From Moorella glycerini (GTDB lineage Bacteria; Bacillota; DSM-521; Neomoorellales; Neomoorellaceae), in NCBI RefSeq assembly GCF_009735625.1, contig NZ_CP046244.1:1-64000 (forward strand): DNA of 64,000 nt. The letters are read 5' to 3'. Below the pieces are notes generated by a model that searched no databases, had not been told where the DNA came from, and worked only from the letters and a program-made list of their open reading frames with translations. Shown here one piece after another: positions 1 to 8,688 of the stretch. Position 1 is the stretch's first letter, and every line of letters starts with the position of its first letter. The position numbers and the translations under genes were made by a program.

Positions 1-648
1 AATCCTGGAAACATAGGAGCGAGAGATGCCCATTTTGCGGGCTATATCCCGTTGGGTACGCCGCAGGCCATGGAAAAGCCCGAAACGCATGGCCAGGACT
101 TTTTTCTCCCGCGGTGTTAAAACATTCACTTTTTGCATAACCCATTGCCGTTCGTAAGAAGTTTCCACCATTTCCGCTACATCCTGGTCCGACCCAAGGA
201 TGTCAATTAAAGCAATTTCATTTCCTTCCTTATCCGTCCCGATGGGGTCATAAAGGGAAACCTCGCCCCGGGTCTTTTTCATGGCACGCAGGTGCATAAG
301 GATTTCATTTTCAATACAGCGGGCGGCATAAGTAGCCAGCTTGGTACCTTTATTCATGTTGTAAGTATTAATTGCTTTGATGAGGCCAACGGTACCAATG
401 GAAATCAGGTCGTCGTTATCCTCACCGGTATTCTCAAATTTTTTCGTTATGTGGGCTACCAGGCGCAAATTATGCTCGATTAAAATATTACGGGCCTTCT
501 GGTCCCCCCGCTGCCAGAGTTCCAGGTATTTTTGCTCTTCTTCCTCACTCAAGGGCTGGGGAAAGGCATTATTGGTAATGTAGGACAGGAGGAAGCTAAT
601 GCCCTTTAAAACAGAAAGGGCAACCAATACAATCAAGCCTGCTTCCAT
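1..648 (-). CDS. sigK: RNA polymerase sporulation sigma factor SigK (partial, C-terminus cut by window edge)
   Basis: A sigma-70 family factor for late mother-cell gene expression during sporulation. The minus strand is open for 216 codons from ATG at 648 to the window edge. It begins with a hydrophobic stretch ([20 protein letters not shown]), a processed pro-sequence typical of pro-SigK. Region 2 follows ([20 protein letters not shown], then [14 protein letters not shown]), then the region 4 helix-turn-helix ([35 protein letters not shown]). The family is about 230 residues, so roughly 17 are missing. The 5' half is continuous with the rest, so no skin-type interruption is visible here. Family knowledge implies cleavage of the pro-sequence by an SpoIVFB-type protease. 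SigE is the main alternative but lacks this exact N-terminus. Confidence 0.92.
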   Translation of the reverse strand, partial: MEAGLIVLVALSVLKGISFLLSYITNNAFPQPLSEEEEQKYLELWQRGDQKARNILIEHNLRLVAHITKKFENTGEDNDDLISIGTVGLIKAINTYNMNKGTKLATYAARCIENEILMHLRAMKKTRGEVSLYDPIGTDKEGNEIALIDILGSDQDVAEMVETSYERQWVMQKVNVLTPREKKVLAMRFGLFHGLRRTQRDIARKMGISRSYVSRI

Positions 649-891
649 AAGCTATACCTCCCGGGCCCGATAGCGTTACCCTTTATATATTTATGGAAGC
701 GCGGCTTAATAAGTGCTTGTCCTGGAGATTTATATTTATTTTATGAGCCGGCTAACTTATCATTTATTCTCCCCCTTACCGTCCAACCCGCGTTTCAGCC
801 CCTGTCGTTTTCAATGGAGCAGGCGTTATATACGTACCTGGCAGGTAATATTTCCTGGCTACTTGCGAGCACATTTTCAAAAAATAGCATA

Positions 892-1665
892 CTAATCCTG
901 CCTGTAACCAAGCCGGCGCGATATTTCCTCGCCGGCTTGGCGTACAAGCTGGCCAAGCCCGGGTACTCGCTCCAGCGTGAAGTGCAGGGTAGGGCCGGAA
1001 ATGCTAAGGGCTGCTACTACCTGCCCACGGTGATCAAAGATGGGCGCGCCGACACAGCGAATCCCTTCTTCATTTTCGCCATCATCTATAGCATAGCCGC
1101 ATTCCCGTACCCGGGCCAGTTCCGCCTGCAAAGCTGTCATGGTGGTAATTGTCCGGGGCGTAAACCGGGGCAAGCCCCTGCTGGCAATTACCTTTTCTAT
1201 TTCTTCCGGCGGCAGGAAGGCTAGTATGGCCTTACCTACGGCCGTCGAATGGAGGGCCACCCGGCGGCCAATCTGGGAATACATGCGGATGGTACGGTTG
1301 CCTTCAACTTTATCAACATAGACGGCTTCCGGACCATCCCTGACAACCATATGGGCTACTTCCTGGCTCCTGGCTGCCAGTTCCTTGAGGTACGGGTGGG
1401 CAATGATCCGGGCATCGAGGCGTTCCAGCAGGCTACCGCTTAGATCCAGGATTTTTAAACCAAGGGTATATTTTCCCGTTGCCTGTTCCTGGTCAACATA
1501 GCCATAAGCCTTCAAGGTCGCCAGCATGCGATAGACGGTACTTTTATTGAGGCCCAGCCGGCGGCTGAGGTCGCTCAAGCCCACACCTTCAGCGGCTGCT
1601 GCCAGGGCTTCCAGGATTTTAAGACCCTTCTCCAAGGACTGGACGTGACCTTCAGTCTGTGGCAA
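892..1665 (-). CDS. IclR family transcriptional regulator
   Basis: A 257-residue DNA-binding regulator of the IclR family. Residues about 9-70 form the winged helix-turn-helix (SLEKGLKILEALAAAAEGVG, then LGLNKSTVYRMLATLKAYGY). The rest is the IclR effector-binding domain, with HSTAVGKAILAFLPPEE and a conserved GYAIDDGENEEGIRCVGAPI-like segment. The start is probably TTG at 1665, preceded by GGAG at good spacing. The ligand cannot be told from sequence. A KdgR-like role for the KDG kinase and aldolase genes 4-6 kb away is possible, but decayed genes lie between them. Family members are often repressors of catabolic operons. Confidence 0.9.
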   Translation of the reverse strand: MPQTEGHVQSLEKGLKILEALAAAAEGVGLSDLSRRLGLNKSTVYRMLATLKAYGYVDQEQATGKYTLGLKILDLSGSLLERLDARIIAHPYLKELAARSQEVAHMVVRDGPEAVYVDKVEGNRTIRMYSQIGRRVALHSTAVGKAILAFLPPEEIEKVIASRGLPRFTPRTITTMTALQAELARVRECGYAIDDGENEEGIRCVGAPIFDHRGQVVAALSISGPTLHFTLERVPGLGQLVRQAGEEISRRLGYRQD

Positions 1666-1770
1666 AGTTATTCACTCCAGGAAATGAGATCTCCTGAATT
1701 ATTGTAGCACTATTTTGAAGCGGGGAAAATCACTCTTGTGCTGGCAGAAATTTTATCTTATACTATTTGT

Positions 1771-1867
1771 AAGGCAGGATACGGGTGATTGCTTTTGTTA
1801 TTAGCCCGATTATTGCGTGCTCTTCAAGTGAGTAACGCTCTTTCATTGCAACGCCGTATCCTGCCTT
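1771..1867. repeat. 14-bp inverted repeat enclosing about 70 bp
   Basis: AAGGCAGGATACGG at 1771-1784 is matched by its perfect complement CCGTATCCTGCCTT at 1854-1867. The enclosed bases show no gene. It lies between the IclR start and the small coiled-coil ORF. It could be a transcribed hairpin or the ends of a small mobile-element remnant. The sequence alone does not decide. Confidence 0.5.
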
Positions 1868-1891
1868 TCGGTAGCAATATTTAAGGCGGAA

Positions 1892-2113
1892 ATGGTAAAA
1901 ATCCGCCTCTTGAACAACCGCGTTGGCAGCCTTGAACAAGGCCAGGAAAAGATGAACTCCAGGCTGGATAACCTGGAGGGCAGGATGGTCAGCCTGGAGA
2001 AAGGCCAGGAACAAATCAATGCCAGGTTGGGTATCCTGGAGAAGGATGTAGCAAGGATCAAGAAGATTACCAGGAATACCATTAATTCTTCTGCCAGAAC
2101 CTTACATGCTTGA
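1892..2113 (+). CDS. small coiled-coil protein, possibly a remnant
   Basis: A 73-residue ORF with no recognised enzyme domain. Residues about 12-55 form a heptad-type coiled coil made of a 21-residue unit repeated twice (SLEQGQEKMNSRLDNLEGRM, then SLEKGQEQINARLGILEKDV). Charged and polar residues dominate and there is no signal or membrane segment. No clear Shine-Dalgarno sequence precedes the ATG. It may be the C-terminal scrap of a longer coiled-coil protein of a kind I recall in Moorella-like genomes, since the gene stands alone in a region with decayed neighbours. An antisense frame is also open here, but its protein looks unnatural. Confidence 0.45.
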   Translation: MVKIRLLNNRVGSLEQGQEKMNSRLDNLEGRMVSLEKGQEQINARLGILEKDVARIKKITRNTINSSARTLHA

Positions 2114-2286
2114 GTTGAATATCAAGCACCGTACTTAATTATGAGAACCACCTCGTTCTAAAGCGCGTTTCAAGGCTGAATAGCTCTGGTATATAAGGAA
2201 GCAGGGTTCTTTTATTACCGCTGTTGTTTCCACTTGCTGATTCCTATATTTTGGATTTAGCATTTGGGTTGGCCCTTTCATTATGT

Positions 2287-3637
2287 CTAAGAAGCAGAAG
2301 AAATCTCTTTATAAACAGGCAAATATACTCCCGCATCCCTGACGACGCAGCCGGCTTTGCCGCCGTCGCGCATGATCTGGGTGCAGCGGCTGCAGGCTAT
2401 GCATACCCGGCGCTCGTCCAGATAACCCCTGGTGAGCAAGTCCCGGGCGAAATCGGGATAGGCGAAGGCCAGCCTGCCGGCTCCGGCCAGGGTTGCCGCG
2501 CCGCGGGCGATATTGGCGGCCGCCGCGTGGCCGAAAAACTGCCGCAGCCAGCTGTAGCCGCTGCCGACAATGGCCAGTTCCGGTTCGGCCTCCTGTATCT
2601 CCCTGGTAATTTTAAACAACCTGGCGACGCTTTCCAGGGGGTGTTCGGCCGGCAGGCCCGCCCCCTTGGGGGGTATATCAAAGGGGCGGGTGACTTCCGG
2701 GTTTGTATAATAAGGATTGCCGGCCGAAATGCTGACCAGCGCTACCCCCTTCTCCTTGAGGAGGCGCACCAGCCGGATGGGGTCGGCGAGGTCGGGGCGG
2801 GTGTAATCTTCCGGATCAACGCCCCAGCCGTAGGGATAGGGATGGGCGTCATAGGCGTTTAACCTTACGGCCAGGATAAAGTCGTTACCTGTTTTGGCCC
2901 GCACCTTTTCCACCGTTTCCAGGAGAAAACGGCTGCGGTTGTTAAAATCGTCGCCATACCTGCCTGCGCGGGTATGAGCGGCCAGCAGCTCCGACAAAAG
3001 GTAGCGGTAACAGGACTTGATATCCACCCCGTCAAAACCCGCCTCCTGCGCCAGCAGGGCCGCTTCCACATATTTATCCTGCAGCTGTTCCAGGTCAGCG
3101 TCGGTAACTGGTTCCTGGTCAGGAGAAACCCCGGCCCGGGCATCTAAATAGGGGTCATGGTAAGCGATCACCGGCTGCGGCCTGCCGTAAGGCTTGCTGT
3201 AACGGCCGGAATGGGTTAACTGCAGGATACACAGGGGATGGTGGCCGGCCCCCATACTGTCCCTCGCTTCTCGCAGAGCCGTAGCAAGGAACTCTTTAAA
3301 GGAATGAACATTGTTGCGGTTGATATACAACTGCCGCAGATTGGCCCGGCCCCCGGGGACGACGGCGGTAGCCTCAAACCAGAGCAAACCTGCTCCTCCC
3401 CGGGCAAAACGCTGGTAGCGGCGGAATGTCAGTTCGGATGGGCTACCGTCTTCGCTACCATCACATCCTTCCATGGGGTGGATGGCCAGGGAAATTGGGC
3501 AGTTCCCGGCTGCCGATCTTTACCTTCCGCGCCAAGGGACGCAAATCCTCGATAAGCTCTATATCCAGTTTTAATTCGGCTATCTTTTCTTTTAACTCCT
3601 TGAGGTTTTTGAAGTTAAATTTGCTGAAGAGAGCCAT
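2287..3637 (-). pseudogene. NADH:flavin oxidoreductase (old yellow enzyme family), frameshifted
   Basis: A TIM-barrel FMN oxidoreductase related to the N-terminal half of 2,4-dienoyl-CoA reductase. The N-terminal 59 codons start at ATG 3637 (AAGGAG nine bases upstream) and run to GSRELPN. One extra base in the run at 3489-3496 shifts the frame. Removing it restores NSLAIHPMEGCDG and joins the remaining 395 codons. The later part keeps family motifs: the VDIKSCYRYLLSELL active-site segment and a C-terminal cysteine group (CIACSRCTQIMRDGGKAGC) for a 4Fe-4S cluster. Restored length is about 455 residues with no C-terminal FAD/NAD domain. The gene is either inactivated or carries a sequencing error. 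Neighbouring genes are also broken, which favours real decay. Confidence 0.85.
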
Positions 3638-3639
3638 AG

Positions 3640-4095
3640 AAGCCATCTCCTTAAAATTTGGATATGAATCAGGTTCTTTCGCGTTTGGTTTGGATGAAAC
3701 AAAATTATGATGCGACCGCCCTTAAAATGGAGCCTCACACCCGTTTCTAAGGGGGAGGAGGCACAGGCCAGCTTCGCTTGTTGTCCCTTGCCAATTCATG
3801 CCAACACGGGCATTCCCCAGTGGCTCATTGTAGAGGCAGTTAAATCTAGCTTAAGCTGTTAACCAGACCATCTCCCTACCCACTCCGATCCCACTCCGTC
3901 TTATGAACTATAGTCGCATAAAGTATAATTTAACGGTATATCCCGTTAACGATTCCTGGCAGCTATTCCTCCATACAGTCGTATACGCCGGTGTTCCAGA
4001 GTTCGAGGCAGGCCTTTTTGGAGGCCTACCGGCAGACGAAAGCAGGGTAAATATATTATATTCCTACGGCCGCACTGGTTCTTGTGTCGTTATCG
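3640..4095. other. decayed intergenic stretch without an identifiable gene
   Basis: About 450 bases between the old-yellow-enzyme pseudogene and the UroD fragment. Short open frames exist on both strands, but none shows a domain or a convincing ribosome-binding site. A minus-strand reading near 4070-4143 gives a short piece, DLVISLKDGQ, that resembles the tail of an ABC ATPase; this is too short to call. I read the stretch as degraded coding DNA. Confidence 0.4.
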
Positions 4096-4360
4096 TCATC
4101 TGCCCATCCTTAAGGCTGATGACCAGGTCTGATAAAGGACAGGTTTCCTATGGGATAAGGACTGCCTTAAAGGCTTCCCTGCTGCCCATAACTCGACATT
4201 GCCGGCAATGGCCGGGATGGCTTCGTCGTCAAAATACTGCACCGGGCAGCCCATGGCTTCGGCTTCGACGTTATAGATATCGATGCCAACCGTAACCAGG
4301 TCATGGCCGTACAGCTCATAGGCCTGCAGTTGCCCGCGGACAATTAGATCTGCGCTCCTG
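4096..4360 (-). pseudogene. uroporphyrinogen decarboxylase (UroD/MtaA-like) family fragment
   Basis: The minus-strand frame reads RSADLIVRGQLQAYELYGHD, then VTVGIDIYNVEAEAMGC. This is the N-terminal signature of UroD-like proteins, which in acetogens often act as methyl-corrinoid methyltransferases. The similarity fades after about 50 codons and a TGA follows at 4096-4098, so about 85% of the roughly 340-residue family length is missing. No start codon of its own remains. The fragment joins directly to the truncated livH start, suggesting one deletion fused the two genes out of frame. Confidence 0.7.
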
Positions 4361-4481
4361 GGAAGCCCCCGTGGGTGAAATTGCTGAACTTCAGTATATT
4401 GAAAATTATGGCAAACCCCACGGCGATCAAGGCATATACCGCGCCCAGGGAGATACCGTTAATTATCAATTGTGCCGTCAT
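4344..4481 (-). pseudogene. branched-chain amino-acid ABC permease (LivH-like), truncated
   Basis: Starts at ATG 4481 with AAAGGAG upstream and reads 45 residues: MTAQLIINGISLGAVYALIA, then VGFAIIFNILKFSNFTHGGF, then a stop at 4344. This is the first transmembrane helix and the N-terminal motif of LivH-type permeases, normally about 290 residues. The rest is gone and the reading runs into the UroD fragment. It lies 78 bases downstream of the broken livK gene, as expected for a livK-livH operon. It cannot encode a working transporter. Confidence 0.75.
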
Positions 4482-4558
4482 AATTTGCGCTCCTTTAAAA
4501 CTCACGGGATGGCCGGGACGGGTCCGCAGGCCTGTACCCGTCCCGGTGCGTAACCCTA

Positions 4559-5276
4559 CTATTGCTTCTGCTGCTCCTGGGTAATATAACGCTCTTTGGT
4601 AATATACTGGCCCTTCTCGATTTTAATCATCACCATGGAAAGGCCATAGGGACGGTGGGTATTGGGGGAGATGCTGATGTTACCTGTTGTCCCCTTGATG
4701 TCTTTTGTTTGCTCCATGGCGTCGCGGACTTTGACCGGGTCAAGGGCACCGGCCCGCTTAATGGCGTCAGCAATGACCAGGATACTGTCATAGCCAATAA
4801 AAACCTTGTTGAGGGGTTCGTCATTATAGGCCGCTTTATAGGCCGCGGCTACTTCTTTAATCTGCGGGTCTTCAGCGGCAATATTGTTGGGGAAATAAAT
4901 ATCGTTGGCGGCATCCCCGGCCAGGCTGGCGAAGGGCGGGGCGAAATCCAGGCCGCCGGTAATAGGTATATTTGATAGCTTCCTGGACGTCATTTTTGGT
5001 ATCATACGTAACCAGCTTCAGCTTCTTGCCATTGATGCTGCCTTCTTTATTGATCTTGTCGATGGCCAGCTGGGCGCCGTTGGTAACCATCTTGCCCCAG
5101 ACCGAGGTGGTAGAACTTAGATCCTGCAGGTTGCTGATGACAATCACATCACTGCTGCTTGCCTGGGTCTCCCCGCCGCCTGCCTGGTTCTTGCCCTGAG
5201 GAGAGGTGCTCTTGCCACAGGCTACCAGTACCAGAACCAGGGCTAAAATCATAAAAGACAAAACTAACTTTTTCAT
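4559..5276 (-). pseudogene. branched-chain amino-acid ABC substrate-binding protein (LivK-like), internal deletion
   Basis: Starts at ATG 5276 with GGAGGT upstream. The N-terminus is a lipoprotein signal peptide (MKKLVLSFMILALVLVLVAC) followed by the type-1 periplasmic binding fold (KMVTNGAQLAIDKINKEGSI, KLKLVTYDTKNDVQEAI). Near 4975-4985 the frame changes and the protein resumes in the C-terminal lobe (IPITGGLDFAPPFASLAGDA, FIGYDSILVIADAIKRAGAL). About 150 residues of the middle are missing relative to the usual 380-400. So the gene carries both a deletion and a frameshift. It headed a minus-strand transporter operon together with the livH remnant. Confidence 0.85.
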
Positions 5277-5700
5277 GCCTTCAGTACCTCCATTTTTTTT
5301 CTTTTTGCTTTTGTTTTTCCCTTTAGCCCGAAATTGGCTCTTAAGATTGGCGCCCTCCCTGCTTACACCCCCTTCCAAGCCATACATATGTGTCAGCATC
5401 TAGAGCCAACAGTAACGAATTTAATTTTAAACAGCAGGTGACCGGCGGCTATTTTATTTACCAGCAGCAAAAACCTGACCGGCCGGGCTATAATCTACCG
5501 AAGACCGTACGGCCCGTCAAATTCCTGCCGGTGTAAGAAAAATTTTGCGGCCTAAAAAGGAGGAAGCTACCGCCGAATAGGGCTTCATCCTTTTACTCGT
5601 GACCATTATTTCCACGGCAGATGAGGTAGCCGCCGCACCCGGATTCGCCGGCTTTGAAATAACATCTTTAGAAGCCCCGCAAGAGATGGATGAAATTAAT
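5277..5700. other. intergenic region upstream of the livK pseudogene
   Basis: About 420 bases without a gene. It includes an AT-rich stretch around 5290-5330, a copy of the recurrent element (TTCCTGCCGG followed by AAAAATTTT, about 5520-5548), and nothing else I can name. A short plus-strand frame near 5600 shows no domain. Confidence 0.5.
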
Positions 5701-5726
5701 GAGCCCTGGAGATGGCTCCAGGGCTC
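5701..5726 (-). terminator. hairpin downstream of KDG kinase
   Basis: GAGCCCTGGAG at 5701-5711 pairs perfectly with CTCCAGGGCTC at 5716-5726 around a 4-base loop, seven bases past the kinase stop. The following run is AT-rich but not a clean U tract. Confidence 0.6.
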
Positions 5727-5732
5727 GTTGGT

Positions 5733-6755
5733 TTACCTCTGTACCCTGCCGGAGGCGTCGCCGCGCATGAGGTGCAGGACTTCTTCGCGGGTGACATGGT
5801 TAAAGTCGCCGGGGATGGTGTGCTTGAGACATGAGGCGGCCACAGCAAATTCCAGGGCCTCAGCCGGGACAAACCCTTCCGTGAGGGCGTAGATTAAGCC
5901 GCCGGCGAAGGCGTCACCGCCGCCGACCCGGTCCACAATGTGGATCTGGTAACGGCGCGAGCGGTAAAACTCCCGGCCATCGTAGAGGAGAGCCGACCAG
6001 CCGTTGTCAAAGGCGGAAAAGCTCTCCCTTAAGGTTATGGCCACCTTTTGCAGGTTAAAGCGAGTTAATAGCTCCCGGGCCACCTGGCGGTACCCTTCTT
6101 CGTTAATCTCTCCTCTGGTAACATCGGAAGCCGCCGCTTTAATGCCGAAAACCTTCTCCGCATCCTCTTCATTGCCGATGGCTATGTCTACACAAGTCAT
6201 TAATTCCGTCATGGTTGCCCGGGCTTTTTCCGGTGTCCAGAGGTTCTTGCGGTAGTTGAGGTCACAGCTAACCGTAAGGCCCATTTCTTTCGCCGTGCGG
6301 GCAGCTTCCAGGGTAACGGCGGCCACATTCTCGCCCAGGGCGGGGGTAATACCGGTAAAGTGAAACCAGGAGGCGCCGGAAAAGATCCTGCCCCAGTCAA
6401 ATTCACCCGGTTGTACCCCGGCAATGCTGGCGTACTTGCGGTCATAAACCACCTTTGAAGGCCGCTGGGAGGCCCCGGTTTCCAGAAAATAGATCCCGAG
6501 GCGTTCACCCCCCTGGAGGATATAGCTGGTATCCACCCCGTAGCGGCGCAGGTGGTTGATGGCTGCCTGGCCCAGGGGATTGGCCGGGACTTTGGTGACG
6601 AAAGCGACCTCAGCGCCATAATTGGCCAGGGAACAGGCGACGTTGGCCTCACCACCGCCGTAAGTAACTTCAAAGGAAGCGGCCTGGACGAAACGCTGGT
6701 AACCAGGGGTAGACAGGCGCAGCATGATCTCGCCGAAAGTAACTACTTTAGCCAC
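5733..6755 (-). CDS. kdgK: 2-dehydro-3-deoxygluconokinase (PfkB family sugar kinase)
   Basis: Phosphorylates 2-keto-3-deoxygluconate with ATP to KDPG in the cytoplasm. The 340 residues show the PfkB N-terminal motif GGGEANVA at 33-40. The C-terminal signature DRVGGGDAFAGGLI lies at 275-288, with Asp281 the expected catalytic base. Length is normal. The likely start is GTG at 6755, with AAGGGAG upstream. The KDPG aldolase gene lies upstream on the same strand with about 230 bases between, so the two steps of the pathway are probably co-regulated. Other PfkB sugars (fructose, tagatose) are possible, but the aldolase neighbour favours KDG. Confidence 0.88.
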   Translation of the reverse strand: MAKVVTFGEIMLRLSTPGYQRFVQAASFEVTYGGGEANVACSLANYGAEVAFVTKVPANPLGQAAINHLRRYGVDTSYILQGGERLGIYFLETGASQRPSKVVYDRKYASIAGVQPGEFDWGRIFSGASWFHFTGITPALGENVAAVTLEAARTAKEMGLTVSCDLNYRKNLWTPEKARATMTELMTCVDIAIGNEEDAEKVFGIKAAASDVTRGEINEEGYRQVARELLTRFNLQKVAITLRESFSAFDNGWSALLYDGREFYRSRRYQIHIVDRVGGGDAFAGGLIYALTEGFVPAEALEFAVAASCLKHTIPGDFNHVTREEVLHLMRGDASGRVQR

Positions 6756-6989
6756 AGGAAAAACTCCCTTCTTTCAAAATTAAGGCTAGCGATTATGATG
6801 GGGAGGCTTCACCACCCGGCGGCACCAATAATACAGATGAAACCGGCACCCACCAGGCCGTTTAGCCGTTTAACAGTCGGGGTACACCTCTTGCATAGCA
6901 CCTGGCAGGCTGAACGCTCCCGTTCGTAATCCTTTCTCAGTTGGATTCTTGGCCGGGGCTAACTGCAAGTACGGTAAAGGTGAAAAAGA

Positions 6990-7634
6990 TTATAACCCCC
7001 TCGCTGCCCGGATAGCCACCACAAACTGCCGCGCTGTATCCTCTACCAGGCCGTAATCGCCTGTCTTAGCGCCTTTAGTCAATTCCCCACCGACTCCCAC
7101 AGCTTCGCAGCCGGCTTTGATCCACTGGCCGACGTTCTCCAGGCTGACGCCGCCGGTAGGTATAATCGGCGCCTGGGGTAATGGGCCTTTAATAGCTTTA
7201 ATCATTTCCGGGCCAAACGCACTGCCGGGGAAAAACTTCACAAAATCGCTGCCAGCTTCCATAACTTCGACTATTTCTCTTATGGACATCGCCCCGGCCA
7301 TACAGACTTTCTGGTAGCGGTTACAGGTTTTAACCATCTCCAGATCCAGGCAGGGGCTGACCAGGAACTCGGCCCCGGCCAGGATGGCCATCCGGGCCGT
7401 GGTGGCATCCAGGACCGTGCCGGCGCCAATGAGAATCTCCCCCTGTCGGTAAGTAGCCGCCAATTCCCTGATAACTTCCAGAGCCCCCGGTACGGTAAGG
7501 GTGATCTCAATGGCCTCCACCCCGCCCGCTTTAACGGCTTCAGCAATTTTGAGCGCCTGGTCCGGATTCTCCGCCCGGACTACCGCCACAATCCCGCAGT
7601 CGATAATCCGCTGCATAACCTTTAACTTTTGCAT
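6990..7634 (-). CDS. eda: KDPG/KHG aldolase (bifunctional 4-hydroxy-2-oxoglutarate / 2-dehydro-3-deoxy-phosphogluconate aldolase)
   Basis: Class I aldolase that splits KDPG into pyruvate and glyceraldehyde 3-phosphate. The start is ATG 7634 because GGAGG sits 8 bases upstream; an earlier in-frame start at 7667 lacks this. From there 214 residues, the usual size. Visible motifs are VEAIEITLTVPGAL with Glu44, IGAGTVLD, and GSDFVKFFPGSAFGP with the Schiff-base Lys133. It follows no gene closely and precedes kdgK. A copy of the recurrent element (GAATTCCTGCAGGATTTTTA) lies about 75 bases upstream. Confidence 0.92.
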   Translation of the reverse strand: MQKLKVMQRIIDCGIVAVVRAENPDQALKIAEAVKAGGVEAIEITLTVPGALEVIRELAATYRQGEILIGAGTVLDATTARMAILAGAEFLVSPCLDLEMVKTCNRYQKVCMAGAMSIREIVEVMEAGSDFVKFFPGSAFGPEMIKAIKGPLPQAPIIPTGGVSLENVGQWIKAGCEAVGVGGELTKGAKTGDYGLVEDTARQFVVAIRAARGL

Positions 7635-7820
7635 ATTAACCCGCCTCCGGTTTATATAATGAAACACTGGTTTACTATAATAAAATATTCGCTGTGTTGG
7701 GTTGAATTCCTGCAGGATTTTTATAAATAAGTGCTTCCCCCGTTTAAATCTTTTTCTGCGGCACTAAAGCCAGGCTCAAGGCATACAATACTTTGCAAGC
7801 TTTAGCGAGGAGGTTTTTTT

Positions 7821-8642
7821 ATGCGTTTTGGCCTTGCCCTGGGAGGTGGGGGGTTAAAAGGAGCGGCCCACTTAGGTGTTTTACGCGTCCTGGAGGAAAA
7901 CGGTATTAAACCCGATCTCGTCGTCGGGACCAGCGCCGGTTCCATTGCCGCCGCCCTGTATGGGGCTGGCCTCCTGCCGGCCGTTAGCTCCATGAGCAGC
8001 CTCCCTGTTGCTAACATCTTTAGACTAGAAAACTACCGTTTTACCGGTTTGCCCCTGGGGCTAATTCATGGTGGCACCATTGAAGGCGTGCTGAAGCGGT
8101 CCCTGGGCAATCGCCATCTTTCGGAACTCCGGCCCCTGACAGCAGCCGTGGCCTGCGATATAATCAGCGGCGAAACAGTCATCTATACTGCTGCCCGGCC
8201 AGTTAAACCCTTGCCGCCGGACATGGTCCTGGGCGGCGACGTGCCTGCCTGGCAGGCCATCCGGGCCAGCATTTCTATCCCGGCCCTCTTCGCTCCCTAT
8301 AAAATCGGCTCCCGCCTCCTGGTAGACGGCGGCCTGACGGACAACGTCCCGGCCGATATTGCCCGTTACCTGGGGGCTGATATTGTCATTGCCATCGACC
8401 TGGACTGCGGTGTCCCCAGCCGGGCCTTCCGTCATGCCGGCGAAGTCCTCCTCCAGAGCCTGGATATCATCAGCCGGCGGAATACCTCCCTTACCTTAAG
8501 GCTTTACGCCGACCTGGTCCTCAAACCCATTAAAAAACCCGTCAGTTCCTGGGACGTCAGTGAGTTCAGCAACCTGGTGGCCGCCGGTGCGGAAGAAGCC
8601 CAGCGCAATCTCCCGCAAATTCGCCGCCTGCTGGGGCGATAA
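7821..8642 (+). CDS. patatin-like phospholipase family protein
   Basis: A 273-residue serine lipase-like protein of the RssA/YlbK type. It shows the glycine-rich oxyanion motif GGGGLKG at 8-14, the nucleophile elbow GTSAGS with Ser38, and the catalytic Asp169 in LLVDGGLTDNVPA. These make the Ser-Asp dyad of the family. No signal peptide is seen, so it should be cytoplasmic or peripheral on the membrane. GAGGAGG precedes the ATG. It is transcribed alone, towards the ClC gene, and ends in a shared terminator. The substrate is unknown. Confidence 0.88.
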   Translation: MRFGLALGGGGLKGAAHLGVLRVLEENGIKPDLVVGTSAGSIAAALYGAGLLPAVSSMSSLPVANIFRLENYRFTGLPLGLIHGGTIEGVLKRSLGNRHLSELRPLTAAVACDIISGETVIYTAARPVKPLPPDMVLGGDVPAWQAIRASISIPALFAPYKIGSRLLVDGGLTDNVPADIARYLGADIVIAIDLDCGVPSRAFRHAGEVLLQSLDIISRRNTSLTLRLYADLVLKPIKKPVSSWDVSEFSNLVAAGAEEAQRNLPQIRRLLGR

Positions 8643-8678
8643 AAAAGCCGGCTCCCGGGCAAGGGGCCGGCTTTTTTT
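8641..8678. terminator. bidirectional intrinsic terminator
   Basis: AAAAAAGCCGGC pairs with GCCGGCTTTTTT around a short loop, with A and T tracts on both sides. It separates the convergent patatin and ClC genes and can serve both. Confidence 0.9.
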
Positions 8679-8688
8679 AATTTGCAAT

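Noticed and set aside
2224-2862. 212-codon plus-strand ORF across the OYE gene
   Set aside because: Antisense to a well-recognised family; its protein is glycine- and alanine-rich without a domain, typical of a GC-rich antisense frame.
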